A stretch of DNA of 64,000 nt from contig CANMCF010000005.1 in NCBI GenBank assembly GCA_947496215.1, positions 1 through 64,000 of the forward strand, given 5' to 3'. Source of the DNA: an uncultured Bizionia sp. GTDB taxonomy: Bacteria > Bacteroidota > Bacteroidia > Flavobacteriales > Flavobacteriaceae. This document shows positions 34,721 through 42,675 of this stretch, one piece after another. Positions within the stretch are counted from its first letter, which is position 1. Every line of letters begins with the position of its first letter. Below the pieces are notes generated by a model, which was given only the letters and a program-made list of their open reading frames with translations, was not told the DNA's origin and ran no database searches. The position numbers and the translations under genes were made by a program.

Positions 34721-36910
34721 ATGTCTACATTACGATTTTTTGCCATTCAAGAAACATTAAATAGGAAGCCAGTAAAGATTGTTGAAAAGAAAAGACGATC
34801 GGAATTGTTTGGAAAGAATGTCTATAACAAATCGACTATGCAGCAAACATTGACGAAAGATGCTTTTGAAAGTGTAAGCAATGCGATAGAAAAAGGAGCC
34901 AAGATAGAACGAAACATTGCAGATCAGATTGCATCCTCGATGAAGGATTGGGCTTTGGGTAAGGGGGTTACACATTATACGCATTGGTTTCAGCCCTTGA
35001 CAGGCGCAACGGCAGAAAAACACGATGCATTCTTTGAGACCATAGGAGAAGGAGATGCCATAGAAAAATTTGGAGGCGGTCAACTCGTGCAGCAAGAACC
35101 AGATGCGTCCAGTTTTCCCAATGGAGGGATCAGGAATACATTTGAAGCTAGAGGTTATACGGCTTGGGACCCTACATCTCCAGCATTTATATATGGTACG
35201 ACATTGTGTATCCCAACGGTATTCGTAGCGTACACTGGAGAAGCCTTGGATTACAAGACGCCTTTGTTGAGGGCGTTGCAAGCTGTGGATGGAGCTGCTG
35301 TTGCAGTTTGCAAGTATTTTGATAAAAATGTAAAAAAAGTAAATGCTTCGCTTGGGTGGGAACAGGAGTACTTTTTAATAGACAGTGCCTTGGTGTCTTC
35401 CAGACCAGATATTCTATTGACAGGGAGAACACTGTTGGGGCATGCCTCTGCAAAGGGGCAGCAATTGGATGATCACTATTTTGGAACCATTCCAAATCGA
35501 GCCATGGCCTATATGAGGGATTTGGAGACTGAATGCATGCTATTGGGGATACCAGTAAAGACAAGACATAACGAAGTTGCTCCAAACCAATTTGAATTGG
35601 CGCCAATTTATGAGGAAGCAAATTTGGCAGTAGATCATAATGCCTTGTTGATGGATGTCATGGACAAGGTTGCAGAACGCCATAATTTCAAGGTGCTCTT
35701 TCATGAGAAGCCTTTTGCAGGGATAAATGGGTCTGGTAAACATAACAATTGGAGTTTGAGCACGGATACAGGAGTGAACTTGTTGAGTCCAGGGAAAACA
35801 CCAATGAGCAATCTTCAGTTTCTGACCTTCTTCATCAATACGATAAAGGCAGTGAATGACAACGAGGAGTTGTTAAGAGCTGCAATAGCATCGGCAAGTA
35901 ATGATCACCGCTTGGGAGCCAATGAAGCTCCGCCAGCAATCATGTCCGTATTCATAGGAGAGCAGTTGACCAAGGTTTTGAATGAATTGGAAAATGTCAC
36001 AAGTGGAAAGTTGTCTCCACAAGAGAAAACAGATTTGAAATTGAATGTCGTAGGAAAGATTCCTGAGATACTATTGGACAATACAGATAGGAACAGGACC
36101 TCTCCATTTGCCTTTACGGGAAACAAGTTCGAGTTTCGAGCGGTCGGGTCCAAAGCAAATTGTGCAAACCCAATGACCTTGTTGAATTCCATAGTGGCAA
36201 AGCAATTGATAGCATTCAAAACAGAAGTGGATGCGCTCATAGAAAAAAAGGATATGAAGAAAGATGATGCCGTCTTTAACATATTGAGAGAGTACATAAA
36301 GAAGTCCAAGACCATTTTGTTCGAAGGGAATGGCTATGGAGAAGCATGGGAGAAGGAAGCAAAGAAAAGAGGATTGAGTAACAACAAGACCACACCAGAG
36401 GCATTGGAAGCAAAAATCTCCAAAAAGGCAAAAGCCATCTATGAAGAGTTGGGAGTGATGAATGCAGTAGAGCTGGAAGCACGTTATGAAATTGAAATGG
36501 AAGATTACATCATGCGAATCCAAATAGAAGGACGTGTGCTTGGAGATATTGCAAGAAACCATATCGTACCAACGGCGATCAAGTATCAGAACATCCTCAT
36601 TGAAAACGTAAAAGGGTTGAAGGAGATATATGGAGGAACAGAATTCAAAAAAGTAGCAAAGGCACAATTGGATTTAATAGAAGAAATTTCTTCTCATATA
36701 CTAACTATCAATGATACGGTTACAAAGATGACGAATATGCGTAAGAAAGCAAACTCAATAGAAGAAGTGACGCCTAAGGCAAAAGCATATTGTAATAAAG
36801 TAAAGCCCTTGTTTGATGATATACGCTACCATTGTGATAAGTTGGAATTGTTGGTTGATGATGAGCTTTGGCCACTTACAAAGTACAGGGAATTGCTGTT
36901 TACCAAGTAG
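34721..36910 (+). CDS. glnN: Glutamine synthetase, type III
   Basis: A 729-residue GSIII, typical of Bacteroidota and much longer than GSI or GSII. Visible: MSTLRFFAIQETLNRKPV start, HYTHWFQPLTGATAEKHDAF, GWEQEYFLID with metal ligands, KTRHNEVAPNQFELAP, HEKPFAGINGSGKHNNWS, and RTSPFAFTGNKFEFRAVGS. It forms double-ring dodecamers. The presence of two unrelated glutamine synthetases back to back suggests different nitrogen conditions or mutual control. Confidence 0.96.
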   Translation: MSTLRFFAIQETLNRKPVKIVEKKRRSELFGKNVYNKSTMQQTLTKDAFESVSNAIEKGAKIERNIADQIASSMKDWALGKGVTHYTHWFQPLTGATAEKHDAFFETIGEGDAIEKFGGGQLVQQEPDASSFPNGGIRNTFEARGYTAWDPTSPAFIYGTTLCIPTVFVAYTGEALDYKTPLLRALQAVDGAAVAVCKYFDKNVKKVNASLGWEQEYFLIDSALVSSRPDILLTGRTLLGHASAKGQQLDDHYFGTIPNRAMAYMRDLETECMLLGIPVKTRHNEVAPNQFELAPIYEEANLAVDHNALLMDVMDKVAERHNFKVLFHEKPFAGINGSGKHNNWSLSTDTGVNLLSPGKTPMSNLQFLTFFINTIKAVNDNEELLRAAIASASNDHRLGANEAPPAIMSVFIGEQLTKVLNELENVTSGKLSPQEKTDLKLNVVGKIPEILLDNTDRNRTSPFAFTGNKFEFRAVGSKANCANPMTLLNSIVAKQLIAFKTEVDALIEKKDMKKDDAVFNILREYIKKSKTILFEGNGYGEAWEKEAKKRGLSNNKTTPEALEAKISKKAKAIYEELGVMNAVELEARYEIEMEDYIMRIQIEGRVLGDIARNHIVPTAIKYQNILIENVKGLKEIYGGTEFKKVAKAQLDLIEEISSHILTINDTVTKMTNMRKKANSIEEVTPKAKAYCNKVKPLFDDIRYHCDKLELLVDDELWPLTKYRELLFTK

Positions 36911-37095
36911 GAAAGAACGGATTAAAATTGATGTCTTGTGAGAATTTTCTTTGTAATTAACTGATTGTGTGCAAGTTAATACCGAATGATTGTTCTAGAC
37001 GTGTATTTCGTCGATTCGGGTTTTGAAGTCGTCGAAAATAACGATGAAATGCTGTTTTTTTTAAGAGTTTTAATTTTTTCAAACAATTAATTATC

Positions 37096-37103
37096 TATAT
37101 TTG
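37096..37103 (+). promoter_or_regulatory. -7 element of the curli locus
   Basis: TATATTTG, 31 bases before the ATG of the curlin gene. The expected -33 position holds T-rich DNA without TTG, consistent with regulated expression. Confidence 0.55.
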
Positions 37104-37134
37104 AATTGCTATTAATTAAATAATTCCAATTCAA

Positions 37135-39243
37135 ATGAAAAAACTAATGTTAAGCGCAGCAGCGCTAATGTGTGGTACTATGATGTTCGCACAAATGAAT
37201 GACAGTGATGTCAACCAAACAGGATCGGGTAATGCTTCTACAGTTACCCAAACAGGAATGACCAACGACTCCGACGTAACTCAAACAGGAGACAATAACA
37301 CTAGTGTTGTAACAGAAACAGGAGATAACAACGTATCAGATGTTGATCAAACAGGCGATGCCAACGACAGTGATGTACTTCAACTAGGTGACGCAAACAA
37401 TAGTGATGTTGATCAGGAAGGAGACAACAATGCTTCCGATACAGATCAAACAGGGAATGCCAATGCCTCTCAAGTATTGCAACAAGGAAACAACAACGAT
37501 TCCGAAGTCGCTCAAACAGGAGACACCAACGACTCTTTCGTATGGCAAGATGGTGATGACAATGTATCCGATGTCGATCAAACAGGGAACAACAACAGTT
37601 CTTATGTAGATCAATGGGGTAACGGCAACGATTCTGATGTAGATCAAATAGGAGATGACAACGATTCAGTTGTACTCCAGGGATACTCTGGATCCAATAA
37701 CGTGAGCACGGTAATGCAAGACGGAGATGCTAACGCATCCTTTGTGGGGCAGGACAATGGAGGCTCACTTTTAGGTAACACATCATCAGTAACTCAAACA
37801 GGGGATGCCAATAATTCTTCTGTTATTCAATTGGGAGAGTCCAATACTTCAGATGTAGATCAAACAGGGGACAACAACGACAACGATGTCCTTCAGCAAG
37901 GTAACACAAATGATAGTGATGTTGATCAGGAAGGCGACAACAATGTTTCCGATACAGATCAAACAGGGAACTCCAATGCCTCTCAAGTATTGCAACAAGG
38001 AAACAACAATGATTCCGCAGTAGCTCAAACAGGAGACACCAACGACTCTTTCGTATGGCAAGATGGAGATGACAATGTTTCTGATGTAGATCAAACAGGG
38101 AACAGCAATAACTCTTATGTAGATCAATGGGGTAATGGAAACAACTCCGACGTAGATCAAATAGGAGACAACAACAATTCGGTTGTGCTTCAAGGATACT
38201 CAGGATCCAATAACGTGAGCACGGTAATGCAAGATGGAGATGGTAATGCTTCCTTTGTGGGGCAGGACAATGGAGGCTCACTTTTAGGTAACACATCATC
38301 TGTAACTCAAACGGGAGATGCCAATAATTCTTTTGTAATTCAATTGGGAGAGTCGAATACTTCAGATGTTGATCAAACGGGAGACAACAACAACAACGAT
38401 GTCCTTCAACAAGGAAATACGAACGATAGTGATGTAGATCAGTTGGGAGATTTGAATGATGCGGACGTTGATCAAACAGGAAATGATAATTCTTCAAGAA
38501 TTGACCAACAAGGAAATTCCAATGATAGTGATGTCACTCAGACCGGAGATGCTAATATAGCTGAAAATGAGCAATTCGGAGACAACAATGTATCTGACAT
38601 CGATCAAACAGGAAACGATAACTATGCAGGTACTGGACAATATGGAAATGACAACAGTAGTGATGTAGATCAAACTGGAGATCTAAATGGAAGTTTGGTG
38701 ATTCAATCTGGTAATGCCAACATTTCCACAACGACTCAAACTGGTAATGCAAATGCGTCTATACAAGGACAGTTTGGCAATGACAATGAATCTTATGTAT
38801 CTCAAATAGGGAACCTCAATGGATCTTTCGTACAACAAGTTGGAGATTTAAATGATTCAGATGTTGCTCAAAATGGAAACTTGAACAATAGTAATGTGCA
38901 ACAAAATGGAAATTCCAATGCATCAGATGTAGATCAAGATGGAGTTGGAAATGGAAGTCAAGTTGCTCAAACAGGAGACAACAATGACTCAATGGTAGAT
39001 CAAGATGGAAACTTAAACTCTAGTACAGTTTCTCAATTAGGGGATTTAAACTTGTCTACAGTGACCCAAAACGGTAACTTCAACATAAGTACGGTAGACC
39101 AAGATGGTTTAAGTCACTCAAGTATGGTTAACCAACAAGGGAATAGCAACAACAGTATTGTTGATCAAAATGGTAATGCCCATGTAAGTACGGTAGATCA
39201 AATAGGTAATGGCAATATATCTACAGTTACCCAAAATGACTAA
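37135..39243 (+). CDS. Giant curlin-repeat amyloid subunit (CsgA-like)
   Basis: 702 residues: signal peptide (MKKLMLSAAALMCGTMMFA) and about 62 eleven-residue units of the form S-x-V-x-Q-x-G-x-x-N-x, e.g. SDVDQTGDNN, VLQQGNNND, SYVDQWGNGN. E. coli CsgA has only five double units. Each unit is one strand-turn of a beta-arch amyloid. Aspartate often fills the two positions between S, V and Q, which gives an acidic ladder. An irregular insert (GYSGSNNVSTVMQDGD and NGGSLLGNTSS) interrupts the pattern twice because of a 513-bp tandem duplication. It is exported by the CsgG system encoded downstream. A terminator at 39294 separates it from those genes. Confidence 0.93.
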   Translation: MKKLMLSAAALMCGTMMFAQMNDSDVNQTGSGNASTVTQTGMTNDSDVTQTGDNNTSVVTETGDNNVSDVDQTGDANDSDVLQLGDANNSDVDQEGDNNASDTDQTGNANASQVLQQGNNNDSEVAQTGDTNDSFVWQDGDDNVSDVDQTGNNNSSYVDQWGNGNDSDVDQIGDDNDSVVLQGYSGSNNVSTVMQDGDANASFVGQDNGGSLLGNTSSVTQTGDANNSSVIQLGESNTSDVDQTGDNNDNDVLQQGNTNDSDVDQEGDNNVSDTDQTGNSNASQVLQQGNNNDSAVAQTGDTNDSFVWQDGDDNVSDVDQTGNSNNSYVDQWGNGNNSDVDQIGDNNNSVVLQGYSGSNNVSTVMQDGDGNASFVGQDNGGSLLGNTSSVTQTGDANNSFVIQLGESNTSDVDQTGDNNNNDVLQQGNTNDSDVDQLGDLNDADVDQTGNDNSSRIDQQGNSNDSDVTQTGDANIAENEQFGDNNVSDIDQTGNDNYAGTGQYGNDNSSDVDQTGDLNGSLVIQSGNANISTTTQTGNANASIQGQFGNDNESYVSQIGNLNGSFVQQVGDLNDSDVAQNGNLNNSNVQQNGNSNASDVDQDGVGNGSQVAQTGDNNDSMVDQDGNLNSSTVSQLGDLNLSTVTQNGNFNISTVDQDGLSHSSMVNQQGNSNNSIVDQNGNAHVSTVDQIGNGNISTVTQND
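37411..38436 (+). repeat. Tandem duplication of 513 bp inside the curlin gene
   Basis: Copy 1 is 37411-37923 and copy 2 is 37924-38436; both start at GATCAGGAAGG and the next GATCAG at 38437 is again 513 bases later. The copies encode nearly the same 171 residues. About 50 bases (37739-37789 and 38252-38302) are identical, elsewhere most changes are silent. Confidence 0.85.
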
Positions 39244-39293
39244 GGTCTATTGATAAGATGTAAAAAATAAAAATTATATAGCAAAAAAAGAGT

Positions 39294-39329
39294 ATAAGAG
39301 CATCTAAAAAATGCTCTTATGCCTTTTTT
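39294..39329 (+). terminator. Internal terminator/attenuator of the curli locus
   Basis: 10-bp perfect stem ATAAGAGCAT / ATGCTCTTAT, A-rich loop, then GCCTTTTTT. It lies 50 bases after the subunit stop and ahead of the secretion genes, so it should make the subunit mRNA more abundant. Confidence 0.85.
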
Positions 39330-39397
39330 AAAACTCTTAAGTACATAAGGGATTATTTATGGCTTGGAAGTTTTATATAGCAAAAAAAAGATTAGAT

Positions 39398-39931
39398 ATG
39401 AAAACTGTAATTAAAATAGTCTTAGTCATATTATTTTTCGTTGGGGCTAGTAGTACAGTCAAGGCTCAGACTTTTGAAAATAGAAATAATGAGAACTCTA
39501 GCTTGTCTAGCATCGGAAATGAAGCATCACAGCAAAACTTTTTGTCGACTCAAAATGCAAATGCCAAGGTAGGAGAAGGAAGTTTACTTTCGGAGAATGC
39601 TGTATTCATTACCCAAATAGGAGATGATAATGAAGTTAATTCGGTGACTTCTTCTAGTGAGAGCAACATTCGTTATGTACAAATAGGAAATTCTAACATC
39701 GCAGACGTAAATGTTGGAAGTGAGCGTATTGATGAAACTATATTCCAAATAGGAGACAACAATACGGTTTTTGACTACAATGTGTTTAAAAATGAAGGAC
39801 ACAACATAGACGTTCGTCAAAGTGGCAGCAATCAAAATTTAACGTTGTTTGGATCTAACTCCATTTCAGAAAAGTTGAAAGTATCAATGCAAGGCCAAAA
39901 CCAAACCATCATTGTAAGAAACTTTAACTAA
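39398..39931 (+). CDS. CsgB-like minor curlin (nucleator candidate)
   Basis: 177 residues from ATG 39398 (MKTVIKIVLVILFFVGASSTVKA signal). Mature protein has about five degenerate curlin units: FITQIGDDNEVNSV, YVQIGNSNIADVNV, IFQIGDNNTVFDYNV, DVRQSGSNQNLTLF and SMQGQNQTIIVRN. Like E. coli CsgB it has irregular repeats, a basic last unit and sits next to the main subunit. A nucleating role is inferred from this. An upstream in-frame ATG (39359) gives no signal peptide at the start and is not preferred. Confidence 0.8.
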   Translation: MKTVIKIVLVILFFVGASSTVKAQTFENRNNENSSLSSIGNEASQQNFLSTQNANAKVGEGSLLSENAVFITQIGDDNEVNSVTSSSESNIRYVQIGNSNIADVNVGSERIDETIFQIGDNNTVFDYNVFKNEGHNIDVRQSGSNQNLTLFGSNSISEKLKVSMQGQNQTIIVRNFN

Positions 39932-39946
39932 CATCAAGGCTGGATT

Positions 39947-40732
39947 ATGAAGAAGCTCATAACTTTAACCTTTTTTCTTTTGTTCTCATTGTTCAACTTC
40001 TCACAGAGTAGATACAATGAAGAAGTCGAAGCCAAAATACAAGTAGAGGCCAATAACGAGTTTGTGAAAATAACGGGAACAGCTTTTAACAAGACGGAAA
40101 TAAACCAAAGCCTCAGATATAAACTATCTGTCATAAAGACAAATTCGGAAAACTCCAGTCGATCAAAAAACGATCAAGGAGGCAGAATAGTGTTAAACCC
40201 CAATGAAAAGAAAAGCTTGTCCAGAACAACGATAAATGCAAGTAATGAAAATAGAATCATCGTATTGTTGTTGATTTATAACTTGGACGATAAAATAATT
40301 GGGCAAGACCGAGTAGTCCTAAATGATGATGAAAACGATGTGATTTCCAAACAAAAACTGATTGTCAGTTTAAATGAAGCGGAAACTGCAGTTTCAACAG
40401 ATGTAAACAATGAATCTAAAGATGGTGTGGAATTAAGAGGTATAGTCGTTGAAGATACCAAGACGAAACCTGGAAGGGATTTCTATGGTTTGTTTTATGC
40501 CCTATATTCTAGGAACAACATCAATGGAAATAGAATAGTTACCATTAAAGAAGTCTTAGCCGTAGGCTCTAATACTAAAATGGAAGTTATCGTTGGAGAT
40601 CAAACCGTATTCTCATTTTTTATAAGACCAAGAAATAACTATCTTATAAGAATGAACGACATCGCTATTCAAAAAGTGTATCTTCATTTCAAGAAATTAG
40701 AACGAGAATCAAAAATTATAAAACGCTATTAA
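39947..40732 (+). CDS. csgE: CsgE with an N-terminal CsgH/CsgC-like domain
   Basis: 261 residues against about 130 for E. coli CsgE. After a signal peptide (to about 20), residues 28-125 show an immunoglobulin-like beta pattern with ITGTAFNKTEINQSLRYKL and SSRSKNDQGGRIVLNPNEKK plus LSRTTINAS; this resembles the CsgC/CsgH amyloid-inhibitor family (Y-x-L, S-x-S-x-x-x-Q-x-G, L-x-x-x-E-x-x-x-L-S). Residues about 161-255 are CsgE proper (GIVVEDTKTKPGRDFYGLFY, EVLAVGSNTKMEVIVGDQ). CsgE caps the CsgG pore and guides the subunit. The fusion would join chaperone and cap. Two bases separate it from csgF. Confidence 0.85.
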   Translation: MKKLITLTFFLLFSLFNFSQSRYNEEVEAKIQVEANNEFVKITGTAFNKTEINQSLRYKLSVIKTNSENSSRSKNDQGGRIVLNPNEKKSLSRTTINASNENRIIVLLLIYNLDDKIIGQDRVVLNDDENDVISKQKLIVSLNEAETAVSTDVNNESKDGVELRGIVVEDTKTKPGRDFYGLFYALYSRNNINGNRIVTIKEVLAVGSNTKMEVIVGDQTVFSFFIRPRNNYLIRMNDIAIQKVYLHFKKLERESKIIKRY

Positions 40733-40734
40733 TT

Positions 40735-41139
40735 ATGAAAAGATCGTTATTCTTATTTTTCTTTATGTTGAGTTGTATGGGATTTTGTCAACAATTGTCA
40801 TATGAACCCATAAACCCGGCCTTTGGAGGGGATACTTTTAATTATTCATGGTTGTTGAACTCTGCAAATGCACAAAATAGTTTTACAGATCCAAGTTTGT
40901 CAAATGGAAATGAAGATAAATCTGAACTGGCAAAATTTGCGGAAAACTTGAATAGACAACTTTTAAGTCAATTGTCCAGAACACTTTTCAATGCACAATT
41001 GGGAGAAGGTTTACAAGAAGGGACATTCACCTTTGGAACGCTTTCTTTGGAAATATTTGATTCAGCAGAGGGTCTAGTCATCAATATCTTGGATACAAGC
41101 ACAGGAGAACAAACCCAAATTATAGTCCCAAACAATTAA
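40735..41139 (+). CDS. csgF: Curli assembly protein CsgF
   Basis: A 134-residue periplasmic or surface-exposed protein with signal peptide (to about 19) and the CsgF hallmark YEPINPAFGGDTFNYSWLL near the mature N-terminus, which in E. coli inserts into the CsgG barrel. The middle is N/Q/S-rich and the end is a small beta domain. It couples secretion to nucleation on the cell surface. Gap to csgE 2 bases, to csgG 9 bases. Confidence 0.93.
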   Translation: MKRSLFLFFFMLSCMGFCQQLSYEPINPAFGGDTFNYSWLLNSANAQNSFTDPSLSNGNEDKSELAKFAENLNRQLLSQLSRTLFNAQLGEGLQEGTFTFGTLSLEIFDSAEGLVINILDTSTGEQTQIIVPNN

Positions 41140-41148
41140 AAAAATAAT

Positions 41149-42615
41149 ATGATATCTACTCGTAAGTCTATTTACGCTGTTATTTTATTTTTTGTCCTTT
41201 CAAGTTGTGGCACATATTTCAATCAGCCCATAACAGAACAAGAGGCAAGAATAGGAGAAGACAATGAAGTAACCAAAACATTGAAGGAGTTTCCTCGGCC
41301 TCAAAAACCTGTAGTTGCAGGGGTTTACAACTTTAAAGATCAAACCGGTCAATACAAGGCTGTCGAAAATGGTAGTACGTTCAGTACTGCAGTGTCTCAA
41401 GGGGCAACAACGATGTTGATAAAGGCACTGGAAGACTCCAAATGGTTTACTCCAATAGAAAGAGAAAACTTAGGTAACCTTTTAAATGAGAGAAACATTA
41501 TTCGCTCGACAAGGGACGAATACAGAAAGAACAAAAACCCGAACGAGCCCCAGTTGCCTCCTCTTTTATACGCAGGAATACTATTGGAAGGAGGAGTCAT
41601 CTCCTACGACACCAATATTATTACGGGAGGAGCCGGAGCTAGGTATTTTGGTACAGGGGTGTCGTCCCAATACAGGCAAGATCGAATTACGGTATATTTG
41701 AGGGCAGTCTCAACTTCGAGCGGAAAAATCCTTAAAACGGTATATGTCTCGAAGACCATTTTGTCTCAAGCAGTTTCAGCAAATTTGTTTAAGTATGTCA
41801 ACTTTCAGCGTTTGCTTGAAGCAGAAGTGGGATTTACAAAAAATGAGCCAGTACAATTGGCGTTGAAGGAATCTATAGAGAAAGCAGTGGAGTCTCTCAT
41901 CATAGAAGGAATAAAAGACAATTTGTGGAAGCCGCAACTCAATGAAAAAGAAACAAAAGCACTTGTAGAAGCCTATGAGTCGGAAATAGAAGAGGCTAAT
42001 TCAACAGCTTTATACGATCGTTACTTGACAGAACGAAGGAGTAAAGTAGCCTTTACAGGAGCATTGGGGGCTACCCTCATGGATGGGGATTTACCAAATG
42101 CCCAGCCAGAATTCAATAGTAGGTCGGGATTCAAGTTCCGGTTGACACCAAGTTTGAATTTCAATACGACCTATTATAAGTTTAACCTTTCCAACAAAGA
42201 TCTTTTAAATGAAGGTTATATGTCCTTTGATTTCAATTTGGAGTATATCGTGTTGCCTCAAGATCAATTTACACCATTGCTTTATTTGGGAGGAGGTGTC
42301 AATGCGGCAAACTACCTTACCTCCGTAAATCCGAAATTCCAGGCAGGAATAGGGCTGGAGTACTTGTTGTCGAACAGGCTTGGCTTGCATATGTTTGTGG
42401 ATTACAACTATGTGTTTAGCGATGATCTCGATTTTATAGACGCAGGGAAGCGCAACGACACATATTATAGGACAGGGATAGGGATAAACTATTATTTCGC
42501 CAAGCGTAAGAAAAAGATGAAGCTAGATGATGGGAAGCTGGAAGAGTTAAGAGCGAAAAGAGAGCTTAAAGAGATAAAGAAGAGGAACAGGGAGAAAAAG
42601 AGAGCGCGTAAATAG
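41149..42615 (+). CDS. csgG: CsgG curli secretion channel with extra C-terminal barrel-like domain
   Basis: 488 residues against 277 in E. coli. Lipid Cys at 20 (VLSSCG), CsgG domain to about 265 with GVYNFKDQTGQYKA, STFSTAVSQGATTMLIKALE, the ENLGNLLNERNIIRS block and YAGILLEGGVISYDTNI. Then a linker and about 170 residues (300-465) of alternating strands (FRLTPSLNFNTTYYKFNLS, FTPLLYLGGGVNAANYL, GLGLHMFVDYNYVFS-like) as in OmpA-type eight-stranded barrels, and a strongly basic tail of about 35 residues. CsgG forms the nonameric export pore in the outer membrane. Confidence 0.92.
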   Translation: MISTRKSIYAVILFFVLSSCGTYFNQPITEQEARIGEDNEVTKTLKEFPRPQKPVVAGVYNFKDQTGQYKAVENGSTFSTAVSQGATTMLIKALEDSKWFTPIERENLGNLLNERNIIRSTRDEYRKNKNPNEPQLPPLLYAGILLEGGVISYDTNIITGGAGARYFGTGVSSQYRQDRITVYLRAVSTSSGKILKTVYVSKTILSQAVSANLFKYVNFQRLLEAEVGFTKNEPVQLALKESIEKAVESLIIEGIKDNLWKPQLNEKETKALVEAYESEIEEANSTALYDRYLTERRSKVAFTGALGATLMDGDLPNAQPEFNSRSGFKFRLTPSLNFNTTYYKFNLSNKDLLNEGYMSFDFNLEYIVLPQDQFTPLLYLGGGVNAANYLTSVNPKFQAGIGLEYLLSNRLGLHMFVDYNYVFSDDLDFIDAGKRNDTYYRTGIGINYYFAKRKKKMKLDDGKLEELRAKRELKEIKKRNREKKRARK

Positions 42616-42651
42616 AGAAATTGAAGAATAAGCATGCAAAAATTGAAAAAG

Positions 42652-42675
42652 ATGAAAGTAAATATGAAAGTAAAT
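42652..42675 (+). repeat. 12-bp tandem repeat at the start of the lipoprotein gene
   Basis: ATGAAAGTAAAT occurs twice in a row and in frame, giving three alternative ATGs (42652, 42664, 42676). Confidence 0.9.

Noticed and set aside
37823-38497. 224-codon minus-strand frame and others in the curlin gene
   Set aside because: They are produced by the periodic repeats of the curlin gene; no start region or family.
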